Shown here: positions 43,163 through 50,498 of the stretch, one piece after another
Layout: each line of letters opens with the position of its first letter
Position numbering within the stretch: the stretch's first letter is position 1
Source: CAKVON01 sp902475665
Lineage (GTDB): Bacteria > Actinomycetota > Coriobacteriia > Coriobacteriales > Atopobiaceae
Direction: 5' to 3'
Assembly: GCA_036321795.1 (NCBI GenBank)
Contig: JAWQCY010000006.1
Coordinates: 114,271 to 178,270 of the forward strand
Length of the DNA: 64,000 nt
Translations under genes and position numbers: made by a program
The notes under the pieces: model-generated
What the model was told of the DNA's origin: nothing
What the model saw: only the letters and a program-made list of their open reading frames with translations
Database searches by the model: none

Positions 43163-43365
43163 CCGGCCGCATCGAGCCGCTGCCCACGGTGAGGGAGTGG
43201 GCCGAGCGCACGGGCATCCCCGCCACGACCATACGCGCCGCCATCGACTCGGGCGCGCTGGTCGGCGGCCCCGTGCCGGGGACCGTCAGGCCGTTCCGCG
43301 TGGCCGTGTCCGAGATGGAGCGCTGGCTTGGCGAGCTGCTCCCGGGCGGGGGCGATGACGAGTGA
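43159..43365 (+). CDS. Excisionase/MerR-like helix-turn-helix protein
   Basis: The 68-residue product, starting at a GTG preceded by GGGAGG, reads LPTVREWAERTGIPATTIRAAIDSGALVGG, a winged-helix of the excisionase or MerR kind, ending in RPFRVAVSEMERWLGEL. It may direct prophage excision or act as an early regulator. Start and stop overlap both neighbours. Confidence 0.75.
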   Translation: MTGRIEPLPTVREWAERTGIPATTIRAAIDSGALVGGPVPGTVRPFRVAVSEMERWLGELLPGGGDDE

Positions 43366-43574
43366 GCGCGATCATCGACACCGGCTCGGTCATCTCGCCG
43401 GAGGAGTTCGAGCGCGCCACGGGGCGCCCCTGGGGCGAGCCCAAGGCGCCCGCGACCTCGCTGGTCGTGCGCATCCCGTGCGACCGCGACCGGGCGGCGG
43501 ACCTGCGCGAGCGGGTGCGCGTGGCGCTCGAGTCGCACGGCATATCGGACCTGGCTTTCTTCCTGAGGGGGTAG
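43362..43574 (+). CDS. Unknown small phage protein
   Basis: The 70-residue product starts at a GTG that overlaps the preceding stop codon by four bases. It is soluble, with SPEEFERATGRPWGEPKAPA followed by a compact alpha/beta region (SLVVRIPCDRDRAADLRERV). No family recognised. Confidence 0.65.
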   Translation: MSAIIDTGSVISPEEFERATGRPWGEPKAPATSLVVRIPCDRDRAADLRERVRVALESHGISDLAFFLRG

Positions 43575-43576
43575 TG

Positions 43577-44047
43577 ATGGGCAAGTGGACGGAGGCGGAG
43601 GTCGACACGCTCCGCGAGAACTACCAGGGCCACGGCAGCGAGTGGGACGGCTGGGACGAGCTGCTGCCCGGGCGCTCGCGCGGCGCCATCTGCGTCAAGG
43701 CGAGCGACATGGGCCTGCGCAAGGACCGCGGCCTCTACGGGGGCCACAGGCGCGGCTCGTGGACCGAGGGCGAGGACGCCGCGCTGGCCCGCGAGTACGC
43801 GGGGCACGGCCCGTCTTGGGAGGGCTGGCGCGAGCTTTTGCCCGGCCGCTCGCCGGCCGCGATCAAGAACCGCGCGCAGGGCATGGGCCTCACGCGCCAG
43901 CCGACGGGCAGGTGGTCGGCCGACCAGGACGCCTACCTGCTGATGCAGCTCCGGGCCATCGCGCGGCGCACCGGCCACTCGGAGCGCCAGGTCGTCGCCC
44001 GCGCCGTCAGGCTCGCCAGGAGCGCGGGGGTGGTCCTGGATGCGTGA
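43577..44047 (+). CDS. Myb/SANT-like repeat DNA-binding protein (shorter paralogue)
   Basis: The 156-residue product consists of Myb/SANT-like repeats: KWTEAEVDTLRENYQGHGSE with WDGWDELLPGRSRGAICVKA, then SWTEGEDAALAREYAGHGPS with WEGWRELLPGRSPAAIKNRA, then a third WSADQDAYLLMQLRAIARRT. Regular tryptophans and the sequence GRSxxAIxxxA are the conserved core, resembling eukaryotic-type Myb/trihelix modules and phage HTH proteins. A longer paralogue lies at 44342-44983. They likely bind DNA; a role in early gene control or replication is inferred. Confidence 0.75.
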   Translation: MGKWTEAEVDTLRENYQGHGSEWDGWDELLPGRSRGAICVKASDMGLRKDRGLYGGHRRGSWTEGEDAALAREYAGHGPSWEGWRELLPGRSPAAIKNRAQGMGLTRQPTGRWSADQDAYLLMQLRAIARRTGHSERQVVARAVRLARSAGVVLDA

Positions 44048-44342
44048 GGCCGACACGCTCGGCGCCGTGCTGGACGACGTGGCCCGCGTCTTCTCCTACG
44101 ACCGCGACAGCAGGCCGCAGGACAGGGCGCACGCCTACCTGTCCGAGCGCAGGGTGCCGAGGGGCTACGACGACACGGCCCTGCAGTGCGCCGCGGCCGA
44201 CATGGTCATGAGGGCGCAGGCGGTCGCCCGCTCCGAGCGCGCCAGGGAGGCCGAGGGGCTGGCGGCGGCCGCCGCCGAGGCGTCGGGCGTCGCCGCCAGG
44301 ATGGCGCGGCTCGCCGCGGAGGTCGGAAGGGGGTCGGCCTGA
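44040..44342 (+). CDS. Unknown helical phage protein
   Basis: The 100-residue product overlaps both neighbours (8 bases and 1 base) between the two Myb-like genes. It is alpha-helical, with an alanine/arginine-rich C-terminal half likely to form a coiled coil (RAQAVARSERAREAEGLAAA). No family recognised. Confidence 0.65.
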   Translation: MREADTLGAVLDDVARVFSYDRDSRPQDRAHAYLSERRVPRGYDDTALQCAAADMVMRAQAVARSERAREAEGLAAAAAEASGVAARMARLAAEVGRGSA

Positions 44343-44983
44343 TGGGCGCGCCGTGGGACGACGCCGAGCGCGCCGCGGTGCGGGAGCACTACCCGGAGCG
44401 CGGCCCGCGCTGGGACGGCTGGGACGAGCTGCTGCGAGGCAGGACGGACAAGCAGGTGGCGTCCATGGCGGGGAAGCTCGGCGTCCGCTACGAGGGGCGC
44501 AGCCGCGCCTGGGATGTGCGCGAGACGGCCGCGCTCCTCGCGCTGTACCCGCCGCACGGCCCCGACTGGGACGGGTGGGCCGAGGCCCTGCCCGGCCGCA
44601 CGCGCGACGCCATCTGCCTCAAGGCCAGGCGGATGGGCGTCCACAGGAGGGGCTGCGGCGGGCGCTGGGCGAACTGGGAGGACGTCGAGGTCTGCGAGCA
44701 CTACCCGGAGCGCGGCCCCCACTGGGACGGGTGGGCCGAGGTGCTGCCGACGCGCACGCGCAGGTCCATCGAGAACCGCGCGAGGACGCTCGGCGTGAGG
44801 CACGACCCCGTCGGGCGCCCCCGCTGCGACAGGCTGACGGGCGGGTGGTCGGCCGCGGAGGACGCGAGCCTGCTGAGGGCGCTGGCCGACGCGGCGCGCT
44901 CCACGGGCCACACGGCCGCGGAGACGACGCTCAGGTGGCGCGAGCTGGTCGAGAGGGGAGAGGTCGATGGGGACGGAAGGTAA
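44342..44983 (+). CDS. Myb/SANT-like repeat DNA-binding protein (longer paralogue)
   Basis: The 213-residue product has three clear repeats with the pattern YPERGPRWDGWDELLRGRT, YPPHGPDWDGWAEALPGRT and YPERGPHWDGWAEVLPTRT, spaced about 55 residues apart, each followed by a basic helix (DAICLKARRMGV, SIENRARTLGV), plus a fourth, divergent C-terminal unit (WSAAEDASLLRALADAAR). The design matches its neighbour at 43577 and suggests gene duplication followed by repeat gain. Confidence 0.75.
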   Translation: MGAPWDDAERAAVREHYPERGPRWDGWDELLRGRTDKQVASMAGKLGVRYEGRSRAWDVRETAALLALYPPHGPDWDGWAEALPGRTRDAICLKARRMGVHRRGCGGRWANWEDVEVCEHYPERGPHWDGWAEVLPTRTRRSIENRARTLGVRHDPVGRPRCDRLTGGWSAAEDASLLRALADAARSTGHTAAETTLRWRELVERGEVDGDGR

Positions 44984-45332
44984 GAAGCGAGTGCTGACGC
45001 TGCTGGAGCCATGGTTCGGCCGTGCGGAGCTCAACGACGCGCGACAGGTCCGGTGGCTGCTGGCGGACGACGACGGCAACGGGTTCCTCGTCTCGTGGGT
45101 CGAGCGGGCGTTCGACACGGGAGAGCCCGAGTGCATGGCGTTCCCCGCGAGCGTGTGGAACGGCGAGCCGGATGAGGTGGACTGGGGCCACGTGGCCGTG
45201 AGCCACGAGCCGGACGCCGCCGAGGCGCTGGAGGACGTCCTGTGGCAGATCAAGCGGCTCTACGGCGTGGGCCTGGTCGAGCACGGCACGCTGGCGCTGT
45301 GCCGCCCGGGGGAGGTGGTCGCCGATGGCTAG
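44967..45332 (+). CDS. Unknown phage protein
   Basis: The 121-residue acidic product overlaps the preceding gene by 17 bases and the next by 8. It has a mixed alpha/beta pattern (WLLADDDGNGFLVSWVERAF, DVLWQIKRLYGVGLVEHG). No family recognised. Confidence 0.65.
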   Translation: MGTEGKKRVLTLLEPWFGRAELNDARQVRWLLADDDGNGFLVSWVERAFDTGEPECMAFPASVWNGEPDEVDWGHVAVSHEPDAAEALEDVLWQIKRLYGVGLVEHGTLALCRPGEVVADG

Positions 45333-45570
45333 CGAGCAGCGCCTGCCGTACCTCCCAACCGCCGACGTGGTCGTGCTTGCCGACGGCAGCAGGTGGGTGA
45401 GGGAGAGGACGTGCCACGTGGTGCGCGACCTGGGGGTGAACGACCATGGCGAGCACGAGTATGAGATGGCCTGCAGATCATCCCGCGAGTGGCCGGCCGA
45501 CAACTTCGTGCCCAGATACTGCCCGTGGTGTGGCGGGCGAGTCGTCGATGGGAAGGGAGCCGAACGATGA
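45325..45570 (+). CDS. Small zinc-finger phage protein
   Basis: The 81-residue product ends in RYCPWCGGRVVDGKG, a CxxC knuckle; an earlier cysteine pair (TCHVV and MACRS) may complete a zinc site. It overlaps both neighbours. The pattern is common in phage early proteins; function unknown. Confidence 0.65.
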   Translation: MASEQRLPYLPTADVVVLADGSRWVRERTCHVVRDLGVNDHGEHEYEMACRSSREWPADNFVPRYCPWCGGRVVDGKGAER

Positions 45571-45731
45571 ACTCTAACCGACTGCTGAGGATGCTCTGGC
45601 TCATCGTCGCGACCGCGTACGCCCTGTGCGTCGTCGTGGCAATCGCCGCCGGGCAGAACCCGTCGGGAGAAGTGGCGCCGATGTTCTTGGCGCTCGTGCT
45701 CATGAGGCTCTACGAGATGGATGGAGAGTAG
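45567..45731 (+). CDS. Small two-helix membrane protein
   Basis: The 54-residue product has helices at about 8-29 (LWLIVATAYALCVVVAIAAG) and 35-50 (EVAPMFLALVLMRLY). It overlaps the preceding stop (ATGA). Function unknown. Confidence 0.55.
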   Translation: MNSNRLLRMLWLIVATAYALCVVVAIAAGQNPSGEVAPMFLALVLMRLYEMDGE

Positions 45732-45733
45732 CG

Positions 45734-45922
45734 ATGGCGATTGACCTGGAACCGTGCCCGTTCTGCGGGGCACTCGGCGCGTTCGTGCGCAATGAGTGCC
45801 CGACGATGTGGGTCGAGTGCCGCTTCTGTGGAGCGCAGGGACCGTTTGCATGCGGCGAGACGAGGGCCGCCGAGGCCTGGAACGCGAGGGCCGACGAGAG
45901 GGGAGCGCACGATGGCAAGTGA
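45734..45922 (+). CDS. Lar-like restriction-alleviation zinc protein
   Basis: The 62-residue product has two CxxC pairs (EPCPFCGALG and VECRFCGAQG) and the terminal AAEAWNARADE motif, the signature of the Lar family. Rac-prophage Lar reduces type I restriction in Escherichia coli by modulating EcoKI. Many phage homologues share only the zinc ribbon, so the activity is an inference. Confidence 0.75.
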   Translation: MAIDLEPCPFCGALGAFVRNECPTMWVECRFCGAQGPFACGETRAAEAWNARADERGAHDGK

Positions 45923-46238
45923 CGACCAGCGCCGCGCGGTTGCGGCGCGGATGCGCGAGATCATGCGCCGAGACCCGCATGGCTTCCTCGACATCATGGT
46001 CGCGCGGTCAGTCCTCGACGTGATGGGGGAGGGCGTGACAATCGGCGAGACCGTCGCCGGCCTCATCGACCGCCCGACGTGCGAAGCCATCGAGCATGGG
46101 CGATTTGACGAATCCCATGTGTGCAAGAGCTGCTCCAGGTGCTCATACGGGTGGTTCGAATGTATACACGACAAGCCATACAGCTACTGCCCCAACTGCG
46201 GCGCGGTGGTTACTGATAAGGAGGAAGACGATGACTAA
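45912..46238 (+). CDS. Zinc-ribbon phage protein
   Basis: The 108-residue product has a helical N-terminal half (RRAVAARMREIMRRDP) and a C-terminal zinc site: HVCKSCSRCSYGWF and YSYCPNCGAVVTD. The ending KEEDDD is acidic. It overlaps the Lar-like gene by 11 bases. Function unknown. Confidence 0.7.
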   Translation: MASDDQRRAVAARMREIMRRDPHGFLDIMVARSVLDVMGEGVTIGETVAGLIDRPTCEAIEHGRFDESHVCKSCSRCSYGWFECIHDKPYSYCPNCGAVVTDKEEDDD

Positions 46239-46560
46239 GAAGGCGATGATCTCGCAGCCGATGGCAGGCAAGACGGACGGGGAGATCGCGGAGGCGAGGG
46301 ACAGGGCCCGGGCGAGGCTGGGCGAGATGGGCTACGAGTTCGTGAACACCCTGTTCACCGACGGGTGGTACGGCGACGAGGCCATGAGGGAGCGCGGCGT
46401 GGTGCAGGTCCCGCTCTGCTACCTCGCGAAGTCGCTCGAGAACATGAGCCTGTGCCACGCGGCCTACTTCTGCAAGGGCTGGGAGAGCGCGCGTGGGTGC
46501 CGCATCGAGCACGAGGCGGCCGTCGCGTACGGGCTGGAGGTGCTGTATGAGGACAGGTGA
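46231..46560 (+). CDS. DUF4406 protein (deoxyribosyltransferase-like fold)
   Basis: The 109-residue product reads KKAMISQPMAGKTDGEIAEA, then LCYLAKSLENMSLCHAAYFCKGW and GCRIEHEAAVAYGLEVLYE. These features match DUF4406, related to nucleoside 2-deoxyribosyltransferases; the catalytic glutamate could be in RIEHEAA. Phages may use it in nucleotide salvage. The ATG follows GAGGAAG. Confidence 0.85.
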   Translation: MTKKAMISQPMAGKTDGEIAEARDRARARLGEMGYEFVNTLFTDGWYGDEAMRERGVVQVPLCYLAKSLENMSLCHAAYFCKGWESARGCRIEHEAAVAYGLEVLYEDR

Positions 46561-46759
46561 CCTCCCCGGCCCGCCGCCCGGCGGCCGCGGCGACGACCGG
46601 TGGGCGGGCGAGACCTGCTCGACCTGCGCGTGGCTGCTGCGCGTGCTGGACGCCGGGGGATCCCCGACGGGGGCCAGGGTGTGCGCGCTCGACGCGCGCC
46701 ACGGCGACCTGTTCGAGGCGCGCCCGGGCGAGGCGGCCTGCGAGTCGTGGTCGGCATGA
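46547..46759 (+). CDS. Small cysteine-containing phage protein
   Basis: The 70-residue product overlaps both neighbours and contains ETCSTCAWLLRVLDAGG, VCALDARHGDLFEARPGEAA and CESWS, four cysteines that could bind a metal. It resembles small phage proteins with a CxxC-Wx pattern. Function unknown. Confidence 0.6.
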   Translation: MRTGDLPGPPPGGRGDDRWAGETCSTCAWLLRVLDAGGSPTGARVCALDARHGDLFEARPGEAACESWSA

Positions 46760-47034
46760 GCGGCGCGGACGTCGACTCCTTCCGCTTCTGGGAGTCGTAC
46801 TACGACGCGCTCAGGGCGCTGCCCGACGACGCGCGCCGCGGCGAGTTCGTCATGGCCCTGTGCGCCTTCGTCTTCGACGGCGTCGACGAGCCGGAGGTGT
46901 CGGACCCGGCCGTGGGCTTCGGCCTGAGGCTCGTGGCCGAGCAGGCGCGCCGCTCGATGGAGCTGACGCGATCGGCCAGGGCGGCGGGCGGCCGCGGCGG
47001 CAGGCCCAGGAAGGGGCAGGAAAGGGGTGCTTAA
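46756..47034 (+). CDS. DUF6291-like phage protein, probably truncated by frameshift in a repeat
   Basis: The 92-residue product FRFWESYYDALRALPDDARRG, then FVMALCAFVFDGVDEPEVSD and a GGRGGRPRKG tail, resembles the DUF6291 proteins found in phage replication regions. The frame closes at TAA 47034 inside a 12-bp tandem repeat. In the +1 frame the repeat stays open as KGVL/KGCL units to about 47095, so slippage in the repeat may vary the C-terminus. Related proteins often end in low-complexity repeats. Confidence 0.65.
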   Translation: MSGADVDSFRFWESYYDALRALPDDARRGEFVMALCAFVFDGVDEPEVSDPAVGFGLRLVAEQARRSMELTRSARAAGGRGGRPRKGQERGA

Positions 47035-47090
47035 AGGGTGCCTAAAAGGGGTGCTTAAAGGGTGCCTTAAAGGGTGCCTTAAAGGGGTGC
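47019..47090 (+). repeat. Six 12-bp tandem repeats followed by a GTTA microsatellite
   Basis: Units of TTAAAGGGGTGC or TTAAAGGGTGCC run end to end at 47019, 47031, 47043, 47055, 47067 and 47079. GTTAGTTAGTTAGTTAG-like sequence follows at about 47098-47114, then an inverted repeat around GGCGGCGTG and CACGCCGCC. The stretch 47035-47296 holds no other feature. It could be an iteron-type origin or a coding repeat with slippage. Confidence 0.85.
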
Positions 47091-47296
47091 TTTAAGCGTT
47101 AGTTAGTTAGTTAGTACTTAGGCGGCGTGGCGCCCACGCCACGCGTCACGCCGCCGTGGGTCAACCCCGCGAGGAAGTGTCCGACAGGCACGCCCTCGCA
47201 TGTAGGTAGAGGAGGCTCGATGGCGATGGGAGAGCGGAGCGGACGGGCGGCGTCGGCGGGGCCCGCGGGCGCCCGCCCGGGCGGGGTGGCCGGCTG

Positions 47297-48403
47297 ATGG
47301 CGGGGGCCAGCGTCTACCGGGGCGCGGACGGGGTCTGGCGCGCGAGGGTCATCTTCCCGACCGACCCCGCGACCGGCAGGCGCGCCCGCAAGGTCAAGGC
47401 GTTCCCGCAGGCCGGCTCCGCCGAGGAGGCCCGCGAGCTCGCCGCCGCCTACGCGGAGGGCGCGTCTGGGGCGTCGGTTGCGGGCGCCCTCGCGCGATAC
47501 GCCGAGGAGGTCGCCGAGAAGGGGGCGCCCGGCCGCTCGCCGAAGGCCAACACCGCGCACGACTACCTGGGCTACGCGCGGCGCCTTGGGGAGGCGTTCC
47601 CGGCGGTGCCCGTCTGCGAGGTGACGCCCGCGATGGTCTCCTCGGTCGAGTCGGGGCTGCTGTCGCGCGGCCTCGCGGGGTCGACCGTCAACGGCTACCA
47701 CCAGTTCATGAGCGGGGCGTTCGCGTGGATGGTCCGCCAGGGCTGGATCGCGTCAAACCCCGCGGCCGACGCGATCCACCCGACGGCGGCGCGCCCCGAC
47801 GCCTCGGGCAAGGCGCTCGGGGAGGGCGAGCTGCGCAGGCTCCTCGCCGCGGCGAGGGAGGGGCGCGACCTGTCCGGGCGGCCGTCTAGGGGGGACGTCG
47901 CCCGCGTGGCCGTGGAGCTGATCGCGGTGACCGGCATGCGCCTCGGCGAGGCGCTCGCGCTCAGGGTCCGCGACTTCCGCCCCTCGGTCCCCGACGTGTA
48001 CGTGTGCGGGACCGTGTGCGAGCGCGGCGGCGTCACCAGGCAGCCGACGGCCAAGCGCGGCGAGGACAGGAGGGTCGCGGTCCCGGCGTCGGTGGTGCCC
48101 GCCCTCTCCTCGCTCGCGGCGGGCAGGGAGTCCGACGACGCCCTGCTCTCCCCGGACGGCGCGACCATGAGGTCGGAGCCGGTGCGCCGCGCGCTGAGGG
48201 AGCTGTGCGACGAGGCGGGCGTCAGGCGGGTCACCCCGCACGCGCTGCGCCACACGCACGCGACGCTGGCGCTGCAGCGCGGGTTCACGATGGTCGACGT
48301 CCAGGCGCGCCTCGGCCACGCCGACGTCAAGACCACGCTCGCCGTCTACGGGCACACGACGCCCGCCCGCGACAGGTCGATAGCCGACAGCTTCGGGGCC
48401 TGA
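47297..48403 (+). CDS. Second tyrosine recombinase
   Basis: The 368-residue product has an AP2-like N-terminal segment (ASVYRGADGVWRARVIFPTD), an arm/core-binding domain (ANTAHDYLGYARRLGEAFPA) and a complete catalytic set: Arg in TGMRLGEALALR, HALRHTHATLALQ, RLGHADVKTTLAVYGH with the nucleophile tyrosine. It is quite unlike the integrase at the left end and is transcribed rightward in the middle of the phage. It may be a second integrase, an excision or resolution enzyme, or a relic of another element. Confidence 0.9.
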   Translation: MAGASVYRGADGVWRARVIFPTDPATGRRARKVKAFPQAGSAEEARELAAAYAEGASGASVAGALARYAEEVAEKGAPGRSPKANTAHDYLGYARRLGEAFPAVPVCEVTPAMVSSVESGLLSRGLAGSTVNGYHQFMSGAFAWMVRQGWIASNPAADAIHPTAARPDASGKALGEGELRRLLAAAREGRDLSGRPSRGDVARVAVELIAVTGMRLGEALALRVRDFRPSVPDVYVCGTVCERGGVTRQPTAKRGEDRRVAVPASVVPALSSLAAGRESDDALLSPDGATMRSEPVRRALRELCDEAGVRRVTPHALRHTHATLALQRGFTMVDVQARLGHADVKTTLAVYGHTTPARDRSIADSFGA

Positions 48404-48644
48404 CGGAGGACCACGGCTGGACCACGGGGCAGCCGTGGCGACGGTGCCCGCGGCGGGGCGTATCGGCAGCTACGCGACCGAGTCGGGGCGCCCGTGGGCG
48501 GGCGGCCGCGAGGACAACGCCTAATTGTCCGTTCCGTGCCGTGGGCGGTGGTGGTGCGACGTGGCGCGGGCCGTCGCCGGCGGCAAGGGCGCGGCGGTTG
48601 GGCTAGCGTCGGTCGCGGCGGCAGGCCCTGACGATTGGGGGATC

Positions 48645-49136
48645 ATGGTGGACCGGTGCGCGTACGCATGCGCGAGGGAGTTCTTCGAGGCGGCGCGGGG
48701 GGCGAGCGCGGACGCGGAGAGGATCTCGCGGCGTCTGGGGGAGATGCGGGCGGCCGAGGGGCTGCGCGGCGCCGGCCTGGCGGGAGCCCATGCCGCCAGG
48801 CGTGACGTCAACGGCATGTCGAGGACGGAGGCGCGCGTCGACTACGAGCGCCGCGTGGCCGACAGGCGCAGGTCCGACCTCGAGCTGGTCGACAGGGCGG
48901 CGGCGGTCATCTACGGCGGGCCGCGCGGCGGTGGCGTCGAGGCGCTTCTCGGCCCCGCGGTGGCCGACGCGATGTGGTGGCGCTACTGCGCGGCGGCGAC
49001 GTGGGCCGAGGTCGGCCGCGAGTGCTGCGTCGGCGAGAGGTGGGCCAGGCGCGCGTGCGACGCGGCCATGGACACGTGCGATGCCTACGGCATGTGGGGC
49101 ATGGTCGAGGGCATCGGGACGGCCCAGGAGGGCTAG
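48645..49136 (+). CDS. Phage late-transcription regulator, ArpU/RinA/DUF1492-like
   Basis: The 163-residue product has a helical N-terminus (CAREFFEAARGASADAERIS) and a C-terminal sigma-like helix-turn-helix: DAMWWRYCAAATWAEVGREC followed by CVGERWARRACDAAMD. In gram-positive siphophages such proteins lie just before the packaging genes and switch on late transcription. The ATG at 48645 follows GGGGG. The 240 bp upstream (48404-48644) hold no gene. Confidence 0.7.
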   Translation: MVDRCAYACAREFFEAARGASADAERISRRLGEMRAAEGLRGAGLAGAHAARRDVNGMSRTEARVDYERRVADRRRSDLELVDRAAAVIYGGPRGGGVEALLGPAVADAMWWRYCAAATWAEVGRECCVGERWARRACDAAMDTCDAYGMWGMVEGIGTAQEG

Positions 49137-49328
49137 GGCGCGAATTGTGGAAAGTGGCGCGCGTGGCTTTTCGCAGGCGGCGCCATTCCCTATCATCTGG
49201 TTGTGAAGAGATAACGCGTCGCTCGTCGTGGTCCTCTTCGTCCATTCTCTTTGATGGCCTTTGACCGTGCCCCCAACCTTTTGCCGGGGAGCCACGGGCA
49301 AGGGCCGCTATCTTGTCTGGAGCCGAGC

Positions 49329-50003
49329 GTGACGACAACGGCGATTCTCATCGACGGCAACTATTACCTCCACAGGGCACGGAACCTTTGGGGCAAGATG
49401 GCCGCTGGGGATAGGGCTGAGGAGCTCCACGGTTACGCGCTCAAACACATCACGGCCCATCGCGACACGAAGCTTGAGTCCGGCAGGAGGTCGCTCTACA
49501 GGATCTTCTACTACGACTGCCCGCCACTCTCCGAGGGCAGCGTGTACCAGCCGTGGGACGGGAAGACCCGCGCGTTCAACAAGAAGACGACCTCGAACTT
49601 ATGGAGCTCGGCGTTCCACTCCAGCCTTGGGGAGAAGCGCAAGGTGGCCATGAGGATGGGCACCCTCATGGCAAAAAACATGCATTACAGCCTGAAGCGT
49701 GAGAGCCTGAAGAGGCTGTTGTCAGGTGATGTCGACGCGAAGTCGCTCTCCGAGTCGGACTTTCACCTCGTCGGGCTTAAGCAGTCGGGCGTCGACATGA
49801 GGATTGGGCTCGACGTCGCGTCCCTGGCAAACTCCCGCACCGTCGACCAGATCATCCTCATCGCCGGGGATGCCGACTTCGTCCCCGTCGCTAAGGTCGC
49901 GAGAAGGGCGGGCGTCGACTTCCTGCTCGATCCGATGGGTCACCACATAACCGGCGAGATGCAACTCAATGTTGATGGCATCGAGGACCTGACGCTCAAA
50001 TAG
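49329..50003 (+). CDS. NYN-domain ribonuclease-like protein (accessory moron)
   Basis: The 224-residue product has the NYN/PIN-like nuclease core: ILIDGNYYLHRA at the N-terminus (first acidic residue), KQSGVDMRIGLDVASLANS, and LIAGDADFVPVAKVARRAG with two catalytic aspartates. Such LabA-like proteins are metal-dependent RNases or act in phage defence. It starts at GTG 49329 with TCTGGAG upstream. It has its own terminator (50014-50049), lower G+C than its neighbours, and interrupts the late operon between the late regulator and HNH. It therefore looks like a moron expressed from the lysogen. Confidence 0.8.
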   Translation: MTTTAILIDGNYYLHRARNLWGKMAAGDRAEELHGYALKHITAHRDTKLESGRRSLYRIFYYDCPPLSEGSVYQPWDGKTRAFNKKTTSNLWSSAFHSSLGEKRKVAMRMGTLMAKNMHYSLKRESLKRLLSGDVDAKSLSESDFHLVGLKQSGVDMRIGLDVASLANSRTVDQIILIAGDADFVPVAKVARRAGVDFLLDPMGHHITGEMQLNVDGIEDLTLK

Positions 50004-50013
50004 TTGCTCTGCA

Positions 50014-50049
50014 AATCCCCTTCGGGAAGACTCGGAGGGGATTCTTCTA
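50014..50049 (+). terminator. Terminator of the NYN gene
   Basis: AATCCCCT (50014-50021) pairs with AGGGGATT (50036-50043), followed by CTTCT. Confidence 0.75.
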
Positions 50050-50110
50050 TCCGAAATATATAACGTCACCCGGCCGAGCGCGACATGGAGGCGCGCCGCG
50101 GGGCATAGCC

Positions 50111-50160
50111 CGCGCCGGGTCGTGCCAGGTCGTGCCGGGTTCTGCCGGGACGTGCCGGCG
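50111..50160. repeat. Five 10-bp tandem repeats
   Basis: Five successive decamers related to CGTGCCGGGT run from 50111 to 50160 (variants CGCGCCGGGT, CGTGCCAGGT, TCTGCCGGGA, CGTGCCGGCG). They lie between the NYN terminator and the packaging genes. Confidence 0.8.
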
Positions 50161-50205
50161 GTTCGTGGGATATAACGTATGGTGTGCGAGAAGCACGATG
50201 GCATC

Positions 50206-50284
50206 GGGGCCTCGGGAGACCGGGGCCCTTCGCCATCTGAAACAATCGGAACCTAATAGGAGGGGCCTCGGGAGACCGGGGCCC
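50206..50284 (+). repeat. Twin hairpins with GAGA tetraloops before the packaging genes
   Basis: A 23-bp sequence beginning GGGGCCTCGGGAGACCGG occurs at 50206-50228 and again at 50262-50284. Each copy folds as GGGGCCTCGG, GAGA, CCGGGGCCC with 9-10 bp and one T-G wobble; GAGA is a GNRA tetraloop. The spacer between copies holds a GGAACCTAATAGGAG. Location next to HNH and terminase suggests a role in packaging (cos) or late RNA processing. Confidence 0.75.
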
Positions 50285-50303
50285 CGACTCGTTTGGGGGC
50301 GCC

Positions 50304-50498
50304 ATGCTCACACGACGGCAGCTCGCGCAGATCGCCATGCGCCACGACACGTCCATGAGCCGCGCCATGCTCCGCGCCTTGGGCCTCGACGCCCGCCGCG
50401 CGGGCACGGGCGGGACGCGCGGCACCAGCCCCGCCAGGTACCGCGGCATGCGCTGGTGCTTCGCGAACCACGGCTCGCCGATGGACCGCGCCAGGTGA
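50304..50498 (+). CDS. Small phage protein before HNH
   Basis: The 64-residue basic product (MLTRRQLAQIAMRHDTSMSR, then YRGMRWCFANHGSP) overlaps the HNH gene by four bases (GTGA). No family recognised; its position is that of small accessory proteins in HNH-terminase cassettes. Confidence 0.6.
   Translation: MLTRRQLAQIAMRHDTSMSRAMLRALGLDARRAGTGGTRGTSPARYRGMRWCFANHGSPMDRAR

Noticed and set aside
47019..47090. CRISPR or satellite array
   Set aside because: Units are 12 bp, contiguous, with no spacers.
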